Source: an uncultured Collinsella sp. (GTDB lineage Bacteria > Actinomycetota > Coriobacteriia > Coriobacteriales > Coriobacteriaceae). Taken from it: 25,787 nt of DNA. The stretch covers positions 1 to 25,787 of the forward strand of contig CATYVH010000027.1 in NCBI GenBank assembly GCA_958413765.1, given 5' to 3'. The stretch's first letter is position 1. Each line of letters starts with the position of its first letter. The notes below the pieces were generated by a model that did no database searches, had not been told where the DNA came from, and saw only the letters and a program-made list of their open reading frames with translations. Shown in pieces: positions 8,179 through 15,469 of the stretch. The translations under genes and the position numbers were made by a program.

Positions 8179-8358
8179 TTAGCCAAAGAGCCCGACGAAC
8201 GGACCTCGGCGGCGTTTGTCTTTCTTTTTCGACGCATCACCCTGGGCGTTCTTGTCCTGCCGCTTCTTCCGGTCCTGCTCCAACTCATCGTCATCGAGCA
8301 GCATATCCCACTCAAACGGATCGTCTGTCAGATCGAACAGGTCGTCGTCATCAACCAT
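8179..8358 (-). CDS. Small charged hypothetical protein
   Basis: The encoded protein is 59 residues if it starts at ATG 8358, where GGAGGCGGTC gives a ribosome site. An in-frame ATG at 8370 would add four residues but would place the GGAGG inside the coding sequence. The N-terminal half is strongly acidic (VDDDDLFDLTDDPFEWDML). The C-terminal half is strongly basic (KKRQDKNAQGDASKKKDKRRR) and ends GPFVGLFG. No known domain is recognised. The start lies 18 bases past the HIRAN stop on the same strand, so the two form a likely operon. Protein-coding status is supported by the ribosome site and operonic spacing only. Confidence 0.6.
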   Translation of the reverse strand: MVDDDDLFDLTDDPFEWDMLLDDDELEQDRKKRQDKNAQGDASKKKDKRRRGPFVGLFG

Positions 8359-8376
8359 GACCGCCTCCATTGCCGA

Positions 8377-8703
8377 CTAGCGGGCATCCACCACATAGAG
8401 TCCAACGCGCACCTGATGCCACGGGCTGCGCTCGGGAGCAACCTGCTGCACACGGGCTTCAAATACGTCCCCATGCCCGTAATACATCATCAAGGACAGC
8501 GGGCCAACCTCGTCTCCCGGAACATAGCCAAGCTTGGTCTTGCCATAATAGATCGCAACCGCCTCGGGGTCGTGAGGATTATCACGTTCGGCACGCAGCG
8601 TCAGTTTATCGCCCGCTTTAAGATCGCCCAAGACCAAGGCGCCGTCGGCATACTGAAATCCCGCAATGTGAAACGACAGAAGAACACGTGAAGGCTCGTA
8701 CAT
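8377..8703 (-). CDS. HIRAN-domain protein
   Basis: The start at ATG 8703 has AGAGGAG upstream, and the longer reading back to 8736 has no ribosome site. The 108-residue protein is essentially a stand-alone HIRAN domain: FHIAGFQYADG, LKAGDKLTLRAERDNPHDPEAVAI and KLGYVPGDE are the family's typical segments. In eukaryotic HLTF this domain binds 3' DNA ends. Bacterial stand-alone copies are less understood and have been suggested to sense or bind damaged DNA. The short inverted repeat GCCGGG-ATA-CCCGGC (8720-8734) lies just upstream. The small charged protein at 8179 is its probable operon partner. Confidence 0.85.
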   Translation of the reverse strand: MYEPSRVLLSFHIAGFQYADGALVLGDLKAGDKLTLRAERDNPHDPEAVAIYYGKTKLGYVPGDEVGPLSLMMYYGHGDVFEARVQQVAPERSPWHQVRVGLYVVDAR

Positions 8704-8794
8704 AGCAGCTCCTCTAACGGCCGGGATACCCGGCACTCAACCTTATCGAGAAGTCTACGGGCCCGTGCGGACATAAATTCATCCTTATCTGATT

Positions 8795-10174
8795 CTAATG
8801 CACAAACATGCGCACGAACTTGTGCTTCCAGCTTGCATAAGGGGCATAGCGGAATGGCACGTCCAACCACGTTGCCTTGTTCACGATGCTCTTCTTGTGG
8901 CTAAACGTATCGAAGCTCTCGCGTCCATGGTACTGCCCCATACCGCTCGCTCCCATGCCGCCAAAGCCCATATGACTCGTAGCCAAATGCATAATGGTGT
9001 CATTAACACAGCCGCCGCCAAAGGGCACGTAGCGCACAAAGCGCTGCTGAGCCGCGCGATCCTGGCTAAAGATATACAGGGCCAGCGGCGTCGGACGATC
9101 CGTAATAAACGCTTCGGCCTCGTCTAAGCTCTCAAACGTCAGCACCGGTAAGATGGGGCCGAAAATCTCCTCCTGCATCACGGCGTCATCGGGGGCCACG
9201 CCGTCTAGGATCGTCGGCTCAATCTTGAGCGACGACTCGCGCGCCGTGCCTCCCAGCACAACCTTATCGGAGTCGATCAGCCCGCGCACGCGCACGAAAT
9301 GCTTGGCGTTGACGATATGTCCGTAGTCCTCGTTATCGAGCGAATGCTCGCCAAACATACGGCGGACCTCCTCCTTGATGAGGCCCAGCAGCTCGTCGTG
9401 CACGCTCGTATCGACCAGCAGGTAGTCGGGCGCCACGCAGGTCTGCCCCACGTTGAGCCATTTACCAAAGGCGATACGCCGTGCCGCAACCTTCAAGTTT
9501 GCCGTCGCATCCACGATGCAGGGACTCTTTCCGCCCAGCTCAAGCGTCACGGGCGTAAGGTTTTTACTTGCGCGCTCCATGACGAGCTTGCCGACCGGAA
9601 CGCTACCGGTAAAGAAGATCTTGTCCCAGCACTCATCGAGTAGCGCTTCGTTTTCGGCCCGCCCGCCCTCGACAACCGTCACCAGGCGCGGATCAAATGC
9701 CTCTTCGCAGATTTGCTTGAGCACCGCGCTCGATGCAGGAGCATAGGCGCTCGGCTTGATGACCACAGTATTGCCCGCGGCAAGGGCGCCGGCGAGTGGC
9801 TCGAGCGTCAACAAAAACGGATAGTTCCATGGAGCCATGATGAGCGTGACGCCATAGGGCACGGCTTGCGTTTTGCACACACTCACGGCGTTGGCAAGGT
9901 CACACGGACGCAGACGCGGGCGACTCCATCGAGCCACATGCGCAATCTGATGTCGAATCTCGGAAAGCGAGGTGCCGATCTCGCACATATACGCCTCGTC
10001 ATGTGACTTTCCCAAATCGGTCTGGAGCGCATGGGCAATATCGGCCTCGTGGGCCCGTACCGCATCGCGTAAACTCACGAGCGCACGACGCCGAGCATCG
10101 ACATCAAACGTGGCGTGCGTCTTAAAGTAGGCGCGCTGGTCGCCGACGATGCGCGCAATTTCCTCGGTGTTCAT
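8795..10174 (-). CDS. NAD(P)-dependent aldehyde dehydrogenase (ALDH3-like)
   Basis: The 459-residue protein has the cofactor-binding segments APWNYPFLLTLEPLAGALAAGN and VIKPSAYAP, the FFTGSVPVGK Rossmann turn, the general base Glu in LELGGKSP and the catalytic Cys in NVGQTCVAPDY. EEIFGPILPV and FGGMGASGMGQYHG follow. The length and the short C-terminus fit class 3 or fatty-aldehyde-type dehydrogenases, which oxidise medium- or long-chain or aromatic aldehydes. The start at ATG 10174 has AGGAGGG, which overlaps the stop codon of the alcohol dehydrogenase upstream (8-base gap), so the two are translated as a tight operon. Together they could interconvert an alcohol, its aldehyde and the acid. 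Confidence 0.9.
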   Translation of the reverse strand: MNTEEIARIVGDQRAYFKTHATFDVDARRRALVSLRDAVRAHEADIAHALQTDLGKSHDEAYMCEIGTSLSEIRHQIAHVARWSRPRLRPCDLANAVSVCKTQAVPYGVTLIMAPWNYPFLLTLEPLAGALAAGNTVVIKPSAYAPASSAVLKQICEEAFDPRLVTVVEGGRAENEALLDECWDKIFFTGSVPVGKLVMERASKNLTPVTLELGGKSPCIVDATANLKVAARRIAFGKWLNVGQTCVAPDYLLVDTSVHDELLGLIKEEVRRMFGEHSLDNEDYGHIVNAKHFVRVRGLIDSDKVVLGGTARESSLKIEPTILDGVAPDDAVMQEEIFGPILPVLTFESLDEAEAFITDRPTPLALYIFSQDRAAQQRFVRYVPFGGGCVNDTIMHLATSHMGFGGMGASGMGQYHGRESFDTFSHKKSIVNKATWLDVPFRYAPYASWKHKFVRMFVH

Positions 10175-10182
10175 GGACCCTC

Positions 10183-11403
10183 CTAGTTCTCGTCCTCAAA
10201 CATACCACCCGCAACGACCTCGTACATACGCTCGAGCTCCAAACGGTCCATCAAAAGTGGAACGGGGTATAGCGGATTGGCCTCGGCATCGGCATGGGCC
10301 GCCATTTGCGGAATATCGGAGCGGCGAATACCCGAGACATATTTGGGGATTCCCAGGGCCTCGTTCATGCGGTCAACCCAATCGATAAAGGCCTCGGCCG
10401 CCAGGCTGTCCTGCGCGGTAGCCGGCGCAATGCCCGCCATGCGAGCAAGATCGGCAAGCTTGGGGGCGGCGGCGTCACCATAAGCGCGAAGCATGTGCGG
10501 CAGGATAATCGCGTTCGCCAAACCGTGCGGAATTCCGTATCGGCCGCCCAGACTGTGCGCGATGGCATGCACATATCCGACATAGGAGCGGGTAAACGCA
10601 ACGCCCGCCTTATACGCCGCCGAAAGCATATTGCGACGAGCGCGCATGTCGTCACCATGCTCATAGGCCTCGAGCAAATTGTCATGGATGAGCTGCACCG
10701 CCTGTCGCGCCATCTTGCGCGTATAGGGCGTAGTGCTTCGCCCGATAAAGGCCTCGACGGCATGCGTCAGGGCATCCATACCCGTCTGTCCCGTAATGGA
10801 GGCGGGCAGGCCGCGCGTAAACTCGGGGTCGTGCACCGCAAAGCGCGGGATAAGCACAAAGTCGTTAATGGGGTACTTGTAGTGCGTCTCGTCATCGGTA
10901 ATTACCGCCGCGAGCGTGACTTCGCTTCCCGTGCCTGCCGTGGTGGGAACGGCGATGAGAAGCGGCAGGCGACGATGAATCCGCAGCAGGCCGCGCATCT
11001 TGTTGATGGGCTTGTATGGCTGCGCAATGCGCGCCCCCACACCCTTGGCGCAGTCCATGGCCGAACCGCCACCAAAGCCGATAATGGCCTGGCAGGCGCT
11101 CGCGCGATACAGGGACGCCGCTTCCTCCACGTTTGAGACCGTGGGGTTCGCACGTGTTTCGGCATAGACCGCAACGCCAATTCCCTTGGACGCGAGCGCT
11201 GTCTCGAGCGGTGCCGTGAGCCCCAGACGGGCAATGCCGGGATCCGTCACGATAAGGACCTTCTGGATCGAGCGCTTTTGAAGCACCGCGGGCACATCCT
11301 CGGCATGCTCTAAAATGCGCGGCTCGGTATAGGGCAGGATTGGCAATGCAATGCGAAAAACCGTCTGATATGTTCGACACCAGGCACGACGGGCTAGATG
11401 CAT
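10183..11403 (-). CDS. Iron-containing alcohol dehydrogenase
   Basis: I place the start at ATG 11403, 8 bases after AAGGAG, giving 406 residues. The frame is open to 11484 but that extension contains the promoter region. Family III (FucO/AdhE-C-like) features are present: the nucleotide-binding GFGGGSAMDCAKG, PTTAGTGSE, and the metal ligands in GMDALTHAVEAF (Asp and His) and HAIAHSLGGRYGIPHGLANA (two His). The N-terminus has about 30 residues before the core, with a hydrophobic ALPILPYTEP segment. It is the first gene of the adh-aldh operon and is divergent from rubrerythrin, which suggests a role in fermentative or oxygen-stress-linked redox balance. The substrate is unknown. Confidence 0.9.
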   Translation of the reverse strand: MHLARRAWCRTYQTVFRIALPILPYTEPRILEHAEDVPAVLQKRSIQKVLIVTDPGIARLGLTAPLETALASKGIGVAVYAETRANPTVSNVEEAASLYRASACQAIIGFGGGSAMDCAKGVGARIAQPYKPINKMRGLLRIHRRLPLLIAVPTTAGTGSEVTLAAVITDDETHYKYPINDFVLIPRFAVHDPEFTRGLPASITGQTGMDALTHAVEAFIGRSTTPYTRKMARQAVQLIHDNLLEAYEHGDDMRARRNMLSAAYKAGVAFTRSYVGYVHAIAHSLGGRYGIPHGLANAIILPHMLRAYGDAAAPKLADLARMAGIAPATAQDSLAAEAFIDWVDRMNEALGIPKYVSGIRRSDIPQMAAHADAEANPLYPVPLLMDRLELERMYEVVAGGMFEDEN

Positions 11404-11421
11404 AAAGGAAACTCCTTCATT

Positions 11422-11437
11422 TGTTGATAGGTCAACA
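11422..11437 (-). promoter_or_regulatory. Inverted repeat in the adh leader
   Basis: TGTTGA and TCAACA are separated by four bases, about 20 bases ahead of the adh start. The placement between promoter and Shine-Dalgarno suits a repressor site. Evidence is symmetry and position only. Confidence 0.3.
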
Positions 11438-11548
11438 TTTGCTCGACCGATTGTACTCATCGGAGGTCGCACGAGGTCTAGCAATCGTTAATCAATCAAC
11501 ATCTTCACATGCCCAAAATTGTTTTATTAAAAATCATTCCTAATAGGC

Positions 11549-11578
11549 TTCACATTCGGTCGCATTTATGGATAATAG
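11549..11578 (+). promoter_or_regulatory. Candidate rubrerythrin promoter
   Basis: TTCACA (11549-11554) and TAATAG (11573-11578) are separated by 18 bp in an AT-rich patch, with a further small palindrome CCTAATAGG just upstream (11539-11547). This leaves a leader of roughly 75 bases before the rubrerythrin start. Confidence 0.4.
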
Positions 11579-11660
11579 AACTCGTCAAGACGCACGTCCG
11601 GAGAGGGCCCTTACGGGACCGGACGAGCGCGCCATCGCCATCGATCGAAAGGATCGAATT

Positions 11661-12221
11661 ATGAAGTTTGTTTGCCCCGTTTGCGGTTATGTGGAAGAGT
11701 TCGACGGCGACCAGCTGCCCGAGGATTTCAAGTGCCCCCAGTGCGGCGTTCCCGGCTCTCGCTTCCTGAAGCAGGAGGAGGGTCAGCTCGAGTGGGCTGC
11801 CGAGCACGTCGTGGGCGTCGCCAAGATGGAGGGCGTCTCCGAGGACATCGTTGCTGACCTGCGCGCCAACTTTGAGGGCGAGTGCTCCGAGGTCGGTATG
11901 TACCTGGCCATGGCTCGCGTTGCTCATCGCGAGGGTTATCCCGAGATCGGCCTGTACTGGGAGAAGGCTGCGCACGAGGAGGCCGAGCATGCCGCCAAGT
12001 TCGCCGAGCTCCTGGGCGAGGTCGTGACCGACTCCACCAAGAAGAACCTCGAGATGCGCGTTGAGGCCGAGAATGGCGCCACCGCCGGCAAGACCGATCT
12101 TGCCAAGCGCGCCAAGGCCGCTGGTCTCGATGCCATCCACGACACCGTGCACGAGATGGCTCGCGACGAGGCTCGCCACGGCAAGGCTTTCGCCGGTCTG
12201 CTCAAGCGCTACTTTGGCTAA
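11661..12221 (+). CDS. rbr: Rubrerythrin with N-terminal rubredoxin domain (reverse rubrerythrin type)
   Basis: The start at ATG 11661 has AAAGGAT upstream, and the longer open frame from 11568 is leader sequence. The protein has 186 residues. Residues 1-30 are a rubredoxin-type iron site with C5, C8, C25 and C28 (CPVCGY and CPQCG). The four-helix ferritin-like di-iron domain follows, with E74 in GECSEVG, E107-x-x-H110 (EEAEHAAK) and E170-x-x-H173 (DEARHGKA). The domain order is the opposite of classic rubrerythrin and matches the reverse rubrerythrins of anaerobes such as clostridia, which reduce hydrogen peroxide with electrons passed through the rubredoxin part. The role is cytosolic peroxide and oxygen defence. 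Codon use is strongly biased, consistent with high expression, and a strong terminator follows. Confidence 0.93.
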   Translation: MKFVCPVCGYVEEFDGDQLPEDFKCPQCGVPGSRFLKQEEGQLEWAAEHVVGVAKMEGVSEDIVADLRANFEGECSEVGMYLAMARVAHREGYPEIGLYWEKAAHEEAEHAAKFAELLGEVVTDSTKKNLEMRVEAENGATAGKTDLAKRAKAAGLDAIHDTVHEMARDEARHGKAFAGLLKRYFG

Positions 12222-12256
12222 GCCAATCGCCTGAGAGATAATCTCTAGCTCGATAA

Positions 12257-12285
12257 GGCCCGGACCGCAAGATCCGGGCCTTTTT
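12257..12285 (+). terminator. Intrinsic terminator of rubrerythrin
   Basis: An 8-bp GC stem, GGCCCGGA paired with TCCGGGCC, has an 8-base loop and is followed by TTTTT. It lies 36 bp past the rubrerythrin stop. Confidence 0.92.
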
Positions 12286-12352
12286 CGTGTCTAGCGAACC
12301 AGTTAACGTCCCAAAAAAAGGACCACCTTCGGCATCGGCTTCGCGTCAAAAA

Positions 12353-12475
12353 CTAAGTGAGTAGACTTTTTTGAACTTGCCGAGCAGGCCATCCATATCA
12401 CTTTATAAAGCCGCAGGTAAATGCCTTGTTACAAAACGGCCTGGTCACCAAAGTGCCAAAAGCCTACTCACTTAG
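12353..12475 (+). repeat. 123-bp interspersed inverted-repeat element, copy 2
   Basis: The left end is CTAAGTGAGTAGACTTTTTT and the right end is its complement with one change (GCCTACTCACTTAG). The core reads AAGCCGCAGGTAAATGCCTTG, here with G for A at one position. The inner stem pairs CAGGCC with GGCCTG. It differs from copy 3 at about 22 of 123 positions by hand count. Its last 12 bases, read on the minus strand, encode the final Leu-Ser-Glu-stop of the adjacent orphan gene. Confidence 0.9.
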
Positions 12476-13597
12476 AACCGCAGCCGTCCACGATCGAGCT
12501 GTTTTGTGTCTAACGGGCATCTTTCCGTCAATTACTCCCAATTTTGTCCAGTCAACGAACAGTTCAGACCGGAGTAATGTCTCAGCCCTTTGCTCATCTG
12601 AGCTTTTATCACGATATTCAGCATCGAGCATCCTGCATACGGCCTTAACGATCGCGTGGAATCTACCCTCATCGGATATCTGTCTGTGCGTCAGGAAAAG
12701 TACATCGTAGCCCATGGCCTGAAGGGCCGTCATGCGGTCAGCGTCACGCAAGCCATCCCCTGTGCGTCCGTGCGAGGCCTTTCCCTGACATTCAATGGCC
12801 ACCTGTCGCCTGCCGTCCGGCGAAGAAAGAAGTAGGTCGATATATACACGGGACTTTCCCACAATCGCTCGAGCACTTGTGCTTAGCATCACTTCAACAT
12901 TAAGCTCTATGCCGCAAAAACCTTCGCCTCCCAGGGATCGCGGCAGTGCAAGTAGCAAATACGCCTCGACCTCAAAAGGCGACGCGGCACCCAATGGAAC
13001 GAGTTGCGATACCGCTATAAATCTATTGCCGTAACGCATCCCGCAAACATCTGAACAAAAACGGTCAAGGTCTCCGCCCAAAACCAAAGCGTCTCGACGC
13101 CATAAATTTGAGGCGGTGCCGTCCTCGGACGGGCAGCGCACCCAACCGAACGTTGTCGAAATCGCGCCCGAATCAATTGCACGCGAAAGCTCCGCCTCAA
13201 GTGCCGCCGGCAGGGCACACACCGCAAACAAGCCACACATCTCCGCCAATACCAAAAGAAGCTGAAGATCCGTCAGATGCCGCAACATGATGAATGCCGT
13301 CAGTAGAGGAGACGTAATCAAAACCCCATGCTCCGTTTCCAGCACGGATTCCCTGGGAAGCTCACCAAGAAACAGCCGCTGCCTAATGCTGGCAGGACAA
13401 GTCCGTTTGTTTCTCGTCCGAACCAATGTATACAACGGAAAACCGAGCGCGACCGCAGCCGTCGGGTTGCGGGCGAGATCATATCGCTGCCGGTCTTCTT
13501 CCGGTCGTGGAAGCGGCGGACACAAAGCGCGGACTTGAGGAGGCAAACGCCAGTACCTAAAAGCTGATATGTCACAAAGTAGATCCTTCATAGGCAC
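12464..13597 (-). CDS. Orphan protein with AbiEi-like N-terminus and PD-(D/E)XK (DUF559-like) C-terminal domain
   Basis: The 377-residue reading starts at GTG 13597, and ATG 13591 is equally possible; neither has a good ribosome site. Residues 8-18 (CDISAFRYWRL) and 85-125 resemble the AbiEi-type/orphan Coriobacteriia proteins I recall, with the pattern S-A-x-x-Y-W-R and then an ITSPLL segment and an LxLAEMCG segment. The C-terminal part (205-310) has E211, D254 in VYIDLLLS and E269-x-Q271 in AIECQGK. After these come D-A-D-R-M-T-A-L-Q-A-M-G-Y-D-V-L-F-L-T, the Vsr/DUF559-like nuclease layout. It could be a nuclease-type defence protein, an antitoxin-like regulator or an inactive relative. It is bracketed by two direct copies of the 123-bp repeat, and its last codons lie within copy 2. 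GC content is lower than in its neighbours, suggesting acquisition. Confidence 0.7.
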   Translation of the reverse strand: MPMKDLLCDISAFRYWRLPPQVRALCPPLPRPEEDRQRYDLARNPTAAVALGFPLYTLVRTRNKRTCPASIRQRLFLGELPRESVLETEHGVLITSPLLTAFIMLRHLTDLQLLLVLAEMCGLFAVCALPAALEAELSRAIDSGAISTTFGWVRCPSEDGTASNLWRRDALVLGGDLDRFCSDVCGMRYGNRFIAVSQLVPLGAASPFEVEAYLLLALPRSLGGEGFCGIELNVEVMLSTSARAIVGKSRVYIDLLLSSPDGRRQVAIECQGKASHGRTGDGLRDADRMTALQAMGYDVLFLTHRQISDEGRFHAIVKAVCRMLDAEYRDKSSDEQRAETLLRSELFVDWTKLGVIDGKMPVRHKTARSWTAAVLSE

Positions 13598-13674
13598 AGG
13601 AAAACACGAATTTCAACCCAGTCAGTCACGCATTGGCGCGAACGCACCAAAAATGGCGCCGAACGGACTGCCAA

Positions 13675-13740
13675 GTTTTCAACAGCCCTCCCCAACTGGC
13701 CAAAAGCTTGCCGAGAGCTGGACGAAGCCCTGTTGAAAAC
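13675..13740. repeat. Inverted repeat between the orphan gene and repeat copy 3
   Basis: GTTTTCAACAG (13675-13685) and CTGTTGAAAAC (13730-13740) are exact complements separated by 44 bases. The intervening DNA has a weaker inner pairing (CCAACT with AGCTGG, one mismatch). It lies in the 290-bp gap upstream of the orphan gene, in which no other gene is seen. Its function is unknown. Confidence 0.6.
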
Positions 13741-13772
13741 CCCATTTTTTTCTCATGCAGGAGCTTTGCGCG

Positions 13773-13895
13773 GCAAGTGAGTAGACTTTTTTGAACATCC
13801 CGAGCAGGCCGGTCATCCTGCTTTTCAAAACCGCAGGTAGATAGCTTGTTACAAAACTGTCTGGTCGCCAAAGTGCTAAAAGTCTACTCACTTAG
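13773..13895 (+). repeat. 123-bp interspersed inverted-repeat element, copy 3
   Basis: It has the same length and orientation as copies 1 and 2. The left end has GC in place of the outermost CT, so only AAGTGAGTAGACTTTTTT is kept. The right end is intact. The core reads AAAACCGCAGGTAGATAGCTTG. The inner stem is CAGGCC against GTCTGG with wobble or mismatch. The right end overlaps the 3' end of the mocR gene and supplies its TGA stop (13888-13890). Confidence 0.9.
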
Positions 13896-15324
13896 GTTGC
13901 AGAGTGCTCCCCATTAGCTGCAATTCCAAGGTAGTTAGTACTTTTGGACTCAGATCGTCATACTGAACAAGAATTTGAGTTGAGTTTTCAGGGACAGATG
14001 CGCCATCGGCACACCAAAAACAGTCACCGATATCGATAAAAGGGATGCTCGAGCGCGTGAGGGCCCGTGCAAAAGAGCTTCCGCCCGCGTCACACTCCAC
14101 GGCCACGACGCAGTAAAGGCCGGCGTCCGCGTACTCGATCGAGACTTCCCCTGCCGGAAACGTTTTCCGTACAAGCGCCGCCAGGCCATCACGCGCCCCA
14201 CGAGCACGAACGCGCACGCGGTTCACATGTCGCTCGTAATCACCCGATTCCAGCAAACGCGCCAAGGCAACCTGATCAACAGAACTTACCGACGAGGCGT
14301 AGAAACCAAGGTTGCGTTTAAACCTCTCCATTAGTTCATCGGGCAGCACCATGTACGCCAAACGTAACGCCGATGAAAGGCTCTTCGAAAACGTGTTGGT
14401 GTAGATAACCGACTGGGCGGCATCGATCGACGCGAGCGCGGGAATCGGCTTGCCGGCAAGGCGAAACTCACAATCAAAGTCGTCTTCGATGAGATACCGA
14501 CCTGGCCGCTCGGCGGCCCAGCTCAGCAACGCATAGCGACGTGCAATGCTCGTCACAAGACCGGTCGGATACTGATGAGACGGCATCAGGTGAAGGACAT
14601 CGGTCCCGGTTTTCTGCAGCGCGCTCAAGTCCACGCCCTCAGCATCCAACGGGACATGCCGCACTTCGCAACCCATGGCCTGATAGATGCGCGTCAAGCG
14701 CAAATAGCCTGGATCCTCGACGGCATACACCTTGTCCGCGCCAAGCAACTGAACCAACATGGTATCGAGCAGCTGGGCGCCCGCACCGATAACGATATTG
14801 TCGGGATTGACATTCATGCCCCTTGTCCCGCGCAGATGGTGCGCAATCGCACGTCGCAGTCGAGCGGTGCCCTGCGCCGGTGCGGGCGAAAAGATTTCAC
14901 GTTCGTCTTCGGACGTCAGCGTCGCCCGTAGCGCACTTTGCCAAAGCCGCGCCGCCTCCAAAGCGGAAGGAGAAAGTGCGTCGAATCGCTCTGCCTGCCC
15001 CATGGCATCATGCGCGCTGGGACCAACAGGGACAGCATCTCGGTCGATATCCCCCGCAGCCAAAGCCAAAACCGGCGCATCCGGAAGCTCGCACGCGTAG
15101 TAGCCACGACGCGGCATTGAGCAAATATAGCCCTCGGCAAGCAACTGGCTATATGCATTCTCGATAGTAATGACACTGATTCCCAGATGACTGGCAAAGG
15201 CGCGCTTAGACGGAAGATGCTCCCCCGCCGCAATACGGCCAGCAACAATATCATCGCGAATTTGCTGGTAAACATACTCATAAAGCGATGCTTCGCCGCG
15301 ATTTTCCAAATTGTAGTCAAGCAT
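13888..15324 (-). CDS. pdxR: MocR/PdxR-type transcriptional regulator (GntR HTH + aminotransferase fold)
   Basis: The start is best placed at ATG 15324 (CAGGTGAT upstream), giving 478 residues; the frame is open to 15357. The N-terminus is a GntR winged helix (YEYVYQQIRDDIVAGRI, LPSKRAFASHLGIS, TIENAYSQLLAEGYI). The rest is a fold type I aminotransferase domain with the PLP-binding Lys in YTNTFSKSLSSALRLAYMVLP. This MocR layout, divergent from pdxST, is the classic arrangement of PdxR, which activates pdxST when PLP is scarce and usually represses itself. The two CTGACCTT direct repeats between the genes fit its expected sites. The last residues (Gln-Pro-Lys-stop) run into the 123-bp repeat copy 3, so the C-terminus may have been altered by the insertion. 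Confidence 0.88.
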   Translation of the reverse strand: MLDYNLENRGEASLYEYVYQQIRDDIVAGRIAAGEHLPSKRAFASHLGISVITIENAYSQLLAEGYICSMPRRGYYACELPDAPVLALAAGDIDRDAVPVGPSAHDAMGQAERFDALSPSALEAARLWQSALRATLTSEDEREIFSPAPAQGTARLRRAIAHHLRGTRGMNVNPDNIVIGAGAQLLDTMLVQLLGADKVYAVEDPGYLRLTRIYQAMGCEVRHVPLDAEGVDLSALQKTGTDVLHLMPSHQYPTGLVTSIARRYALLSWAAERPGRYLIEDDFDCEFRLAGKPIPALASIDAAQSVIYTNTFSKSLSSALRLAYMVLPDELMERFKRNLGFYASSVSSVDQVALARLLESGDYERHVNRVRVRARGARDGLAALVRKTFPAGEVSIEYADAGLYCVVAVECDAGGSSFARALTRSSIPFIDIGDCFWCADGASVPENSTQILVQYDDLSPKVLTTLELQLMGSTLQPK

Positions 15325-15335
15325 GGGTCTATCAC

Positions 15336-15377
15336 CTGACCTTATCGAATCATTCAATCTGGCATTAGTCTGACCTT
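15336..15377. promoter_or_regulatory. Direct repeats in the pdxR-pdxS intergenic region, likely PdxR sites
   Basis: CTGACCTT occurs at 15336-15343 and again at 15370-15377, a period of 34 bp (about three helical turns). MocR/PdxR regulators typically bind spaced direct repeats, and the first copy lies next to the pdxR ribosome site, suiting autorepression. Binding is inferred from position and known family behaviour. Confidence 0.5.
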
Positions 15378-15469
15378 GTTATTATCTCGAAAACTGAGTA
15401 TTTCGCCATACCCAGCTCCCCGATAGGATGTTCCGTCAAGCAATGTACATGCCAACCAAGGGAGCAACC

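Noticed and set aside
10294..11136. 280-codon + strand open frame
   Set aside because: It is antisense to the iron alcohol dehydrogenase with intact family motifs.
13679..13891. Minus-strand open frame across repeat copy 3 and the adjacent inverted repeat
   Set aside because: It is not kept in copies 1 and 2, has no ribosome site, and is composed of repeat sequence.
12353..13895. Classic insertion sequence
   Set aside because: There is no transposase motif and no target-site duplication beside the repeats. The nuclease-like gene does not resemble DDE, serine or HUH transposases.
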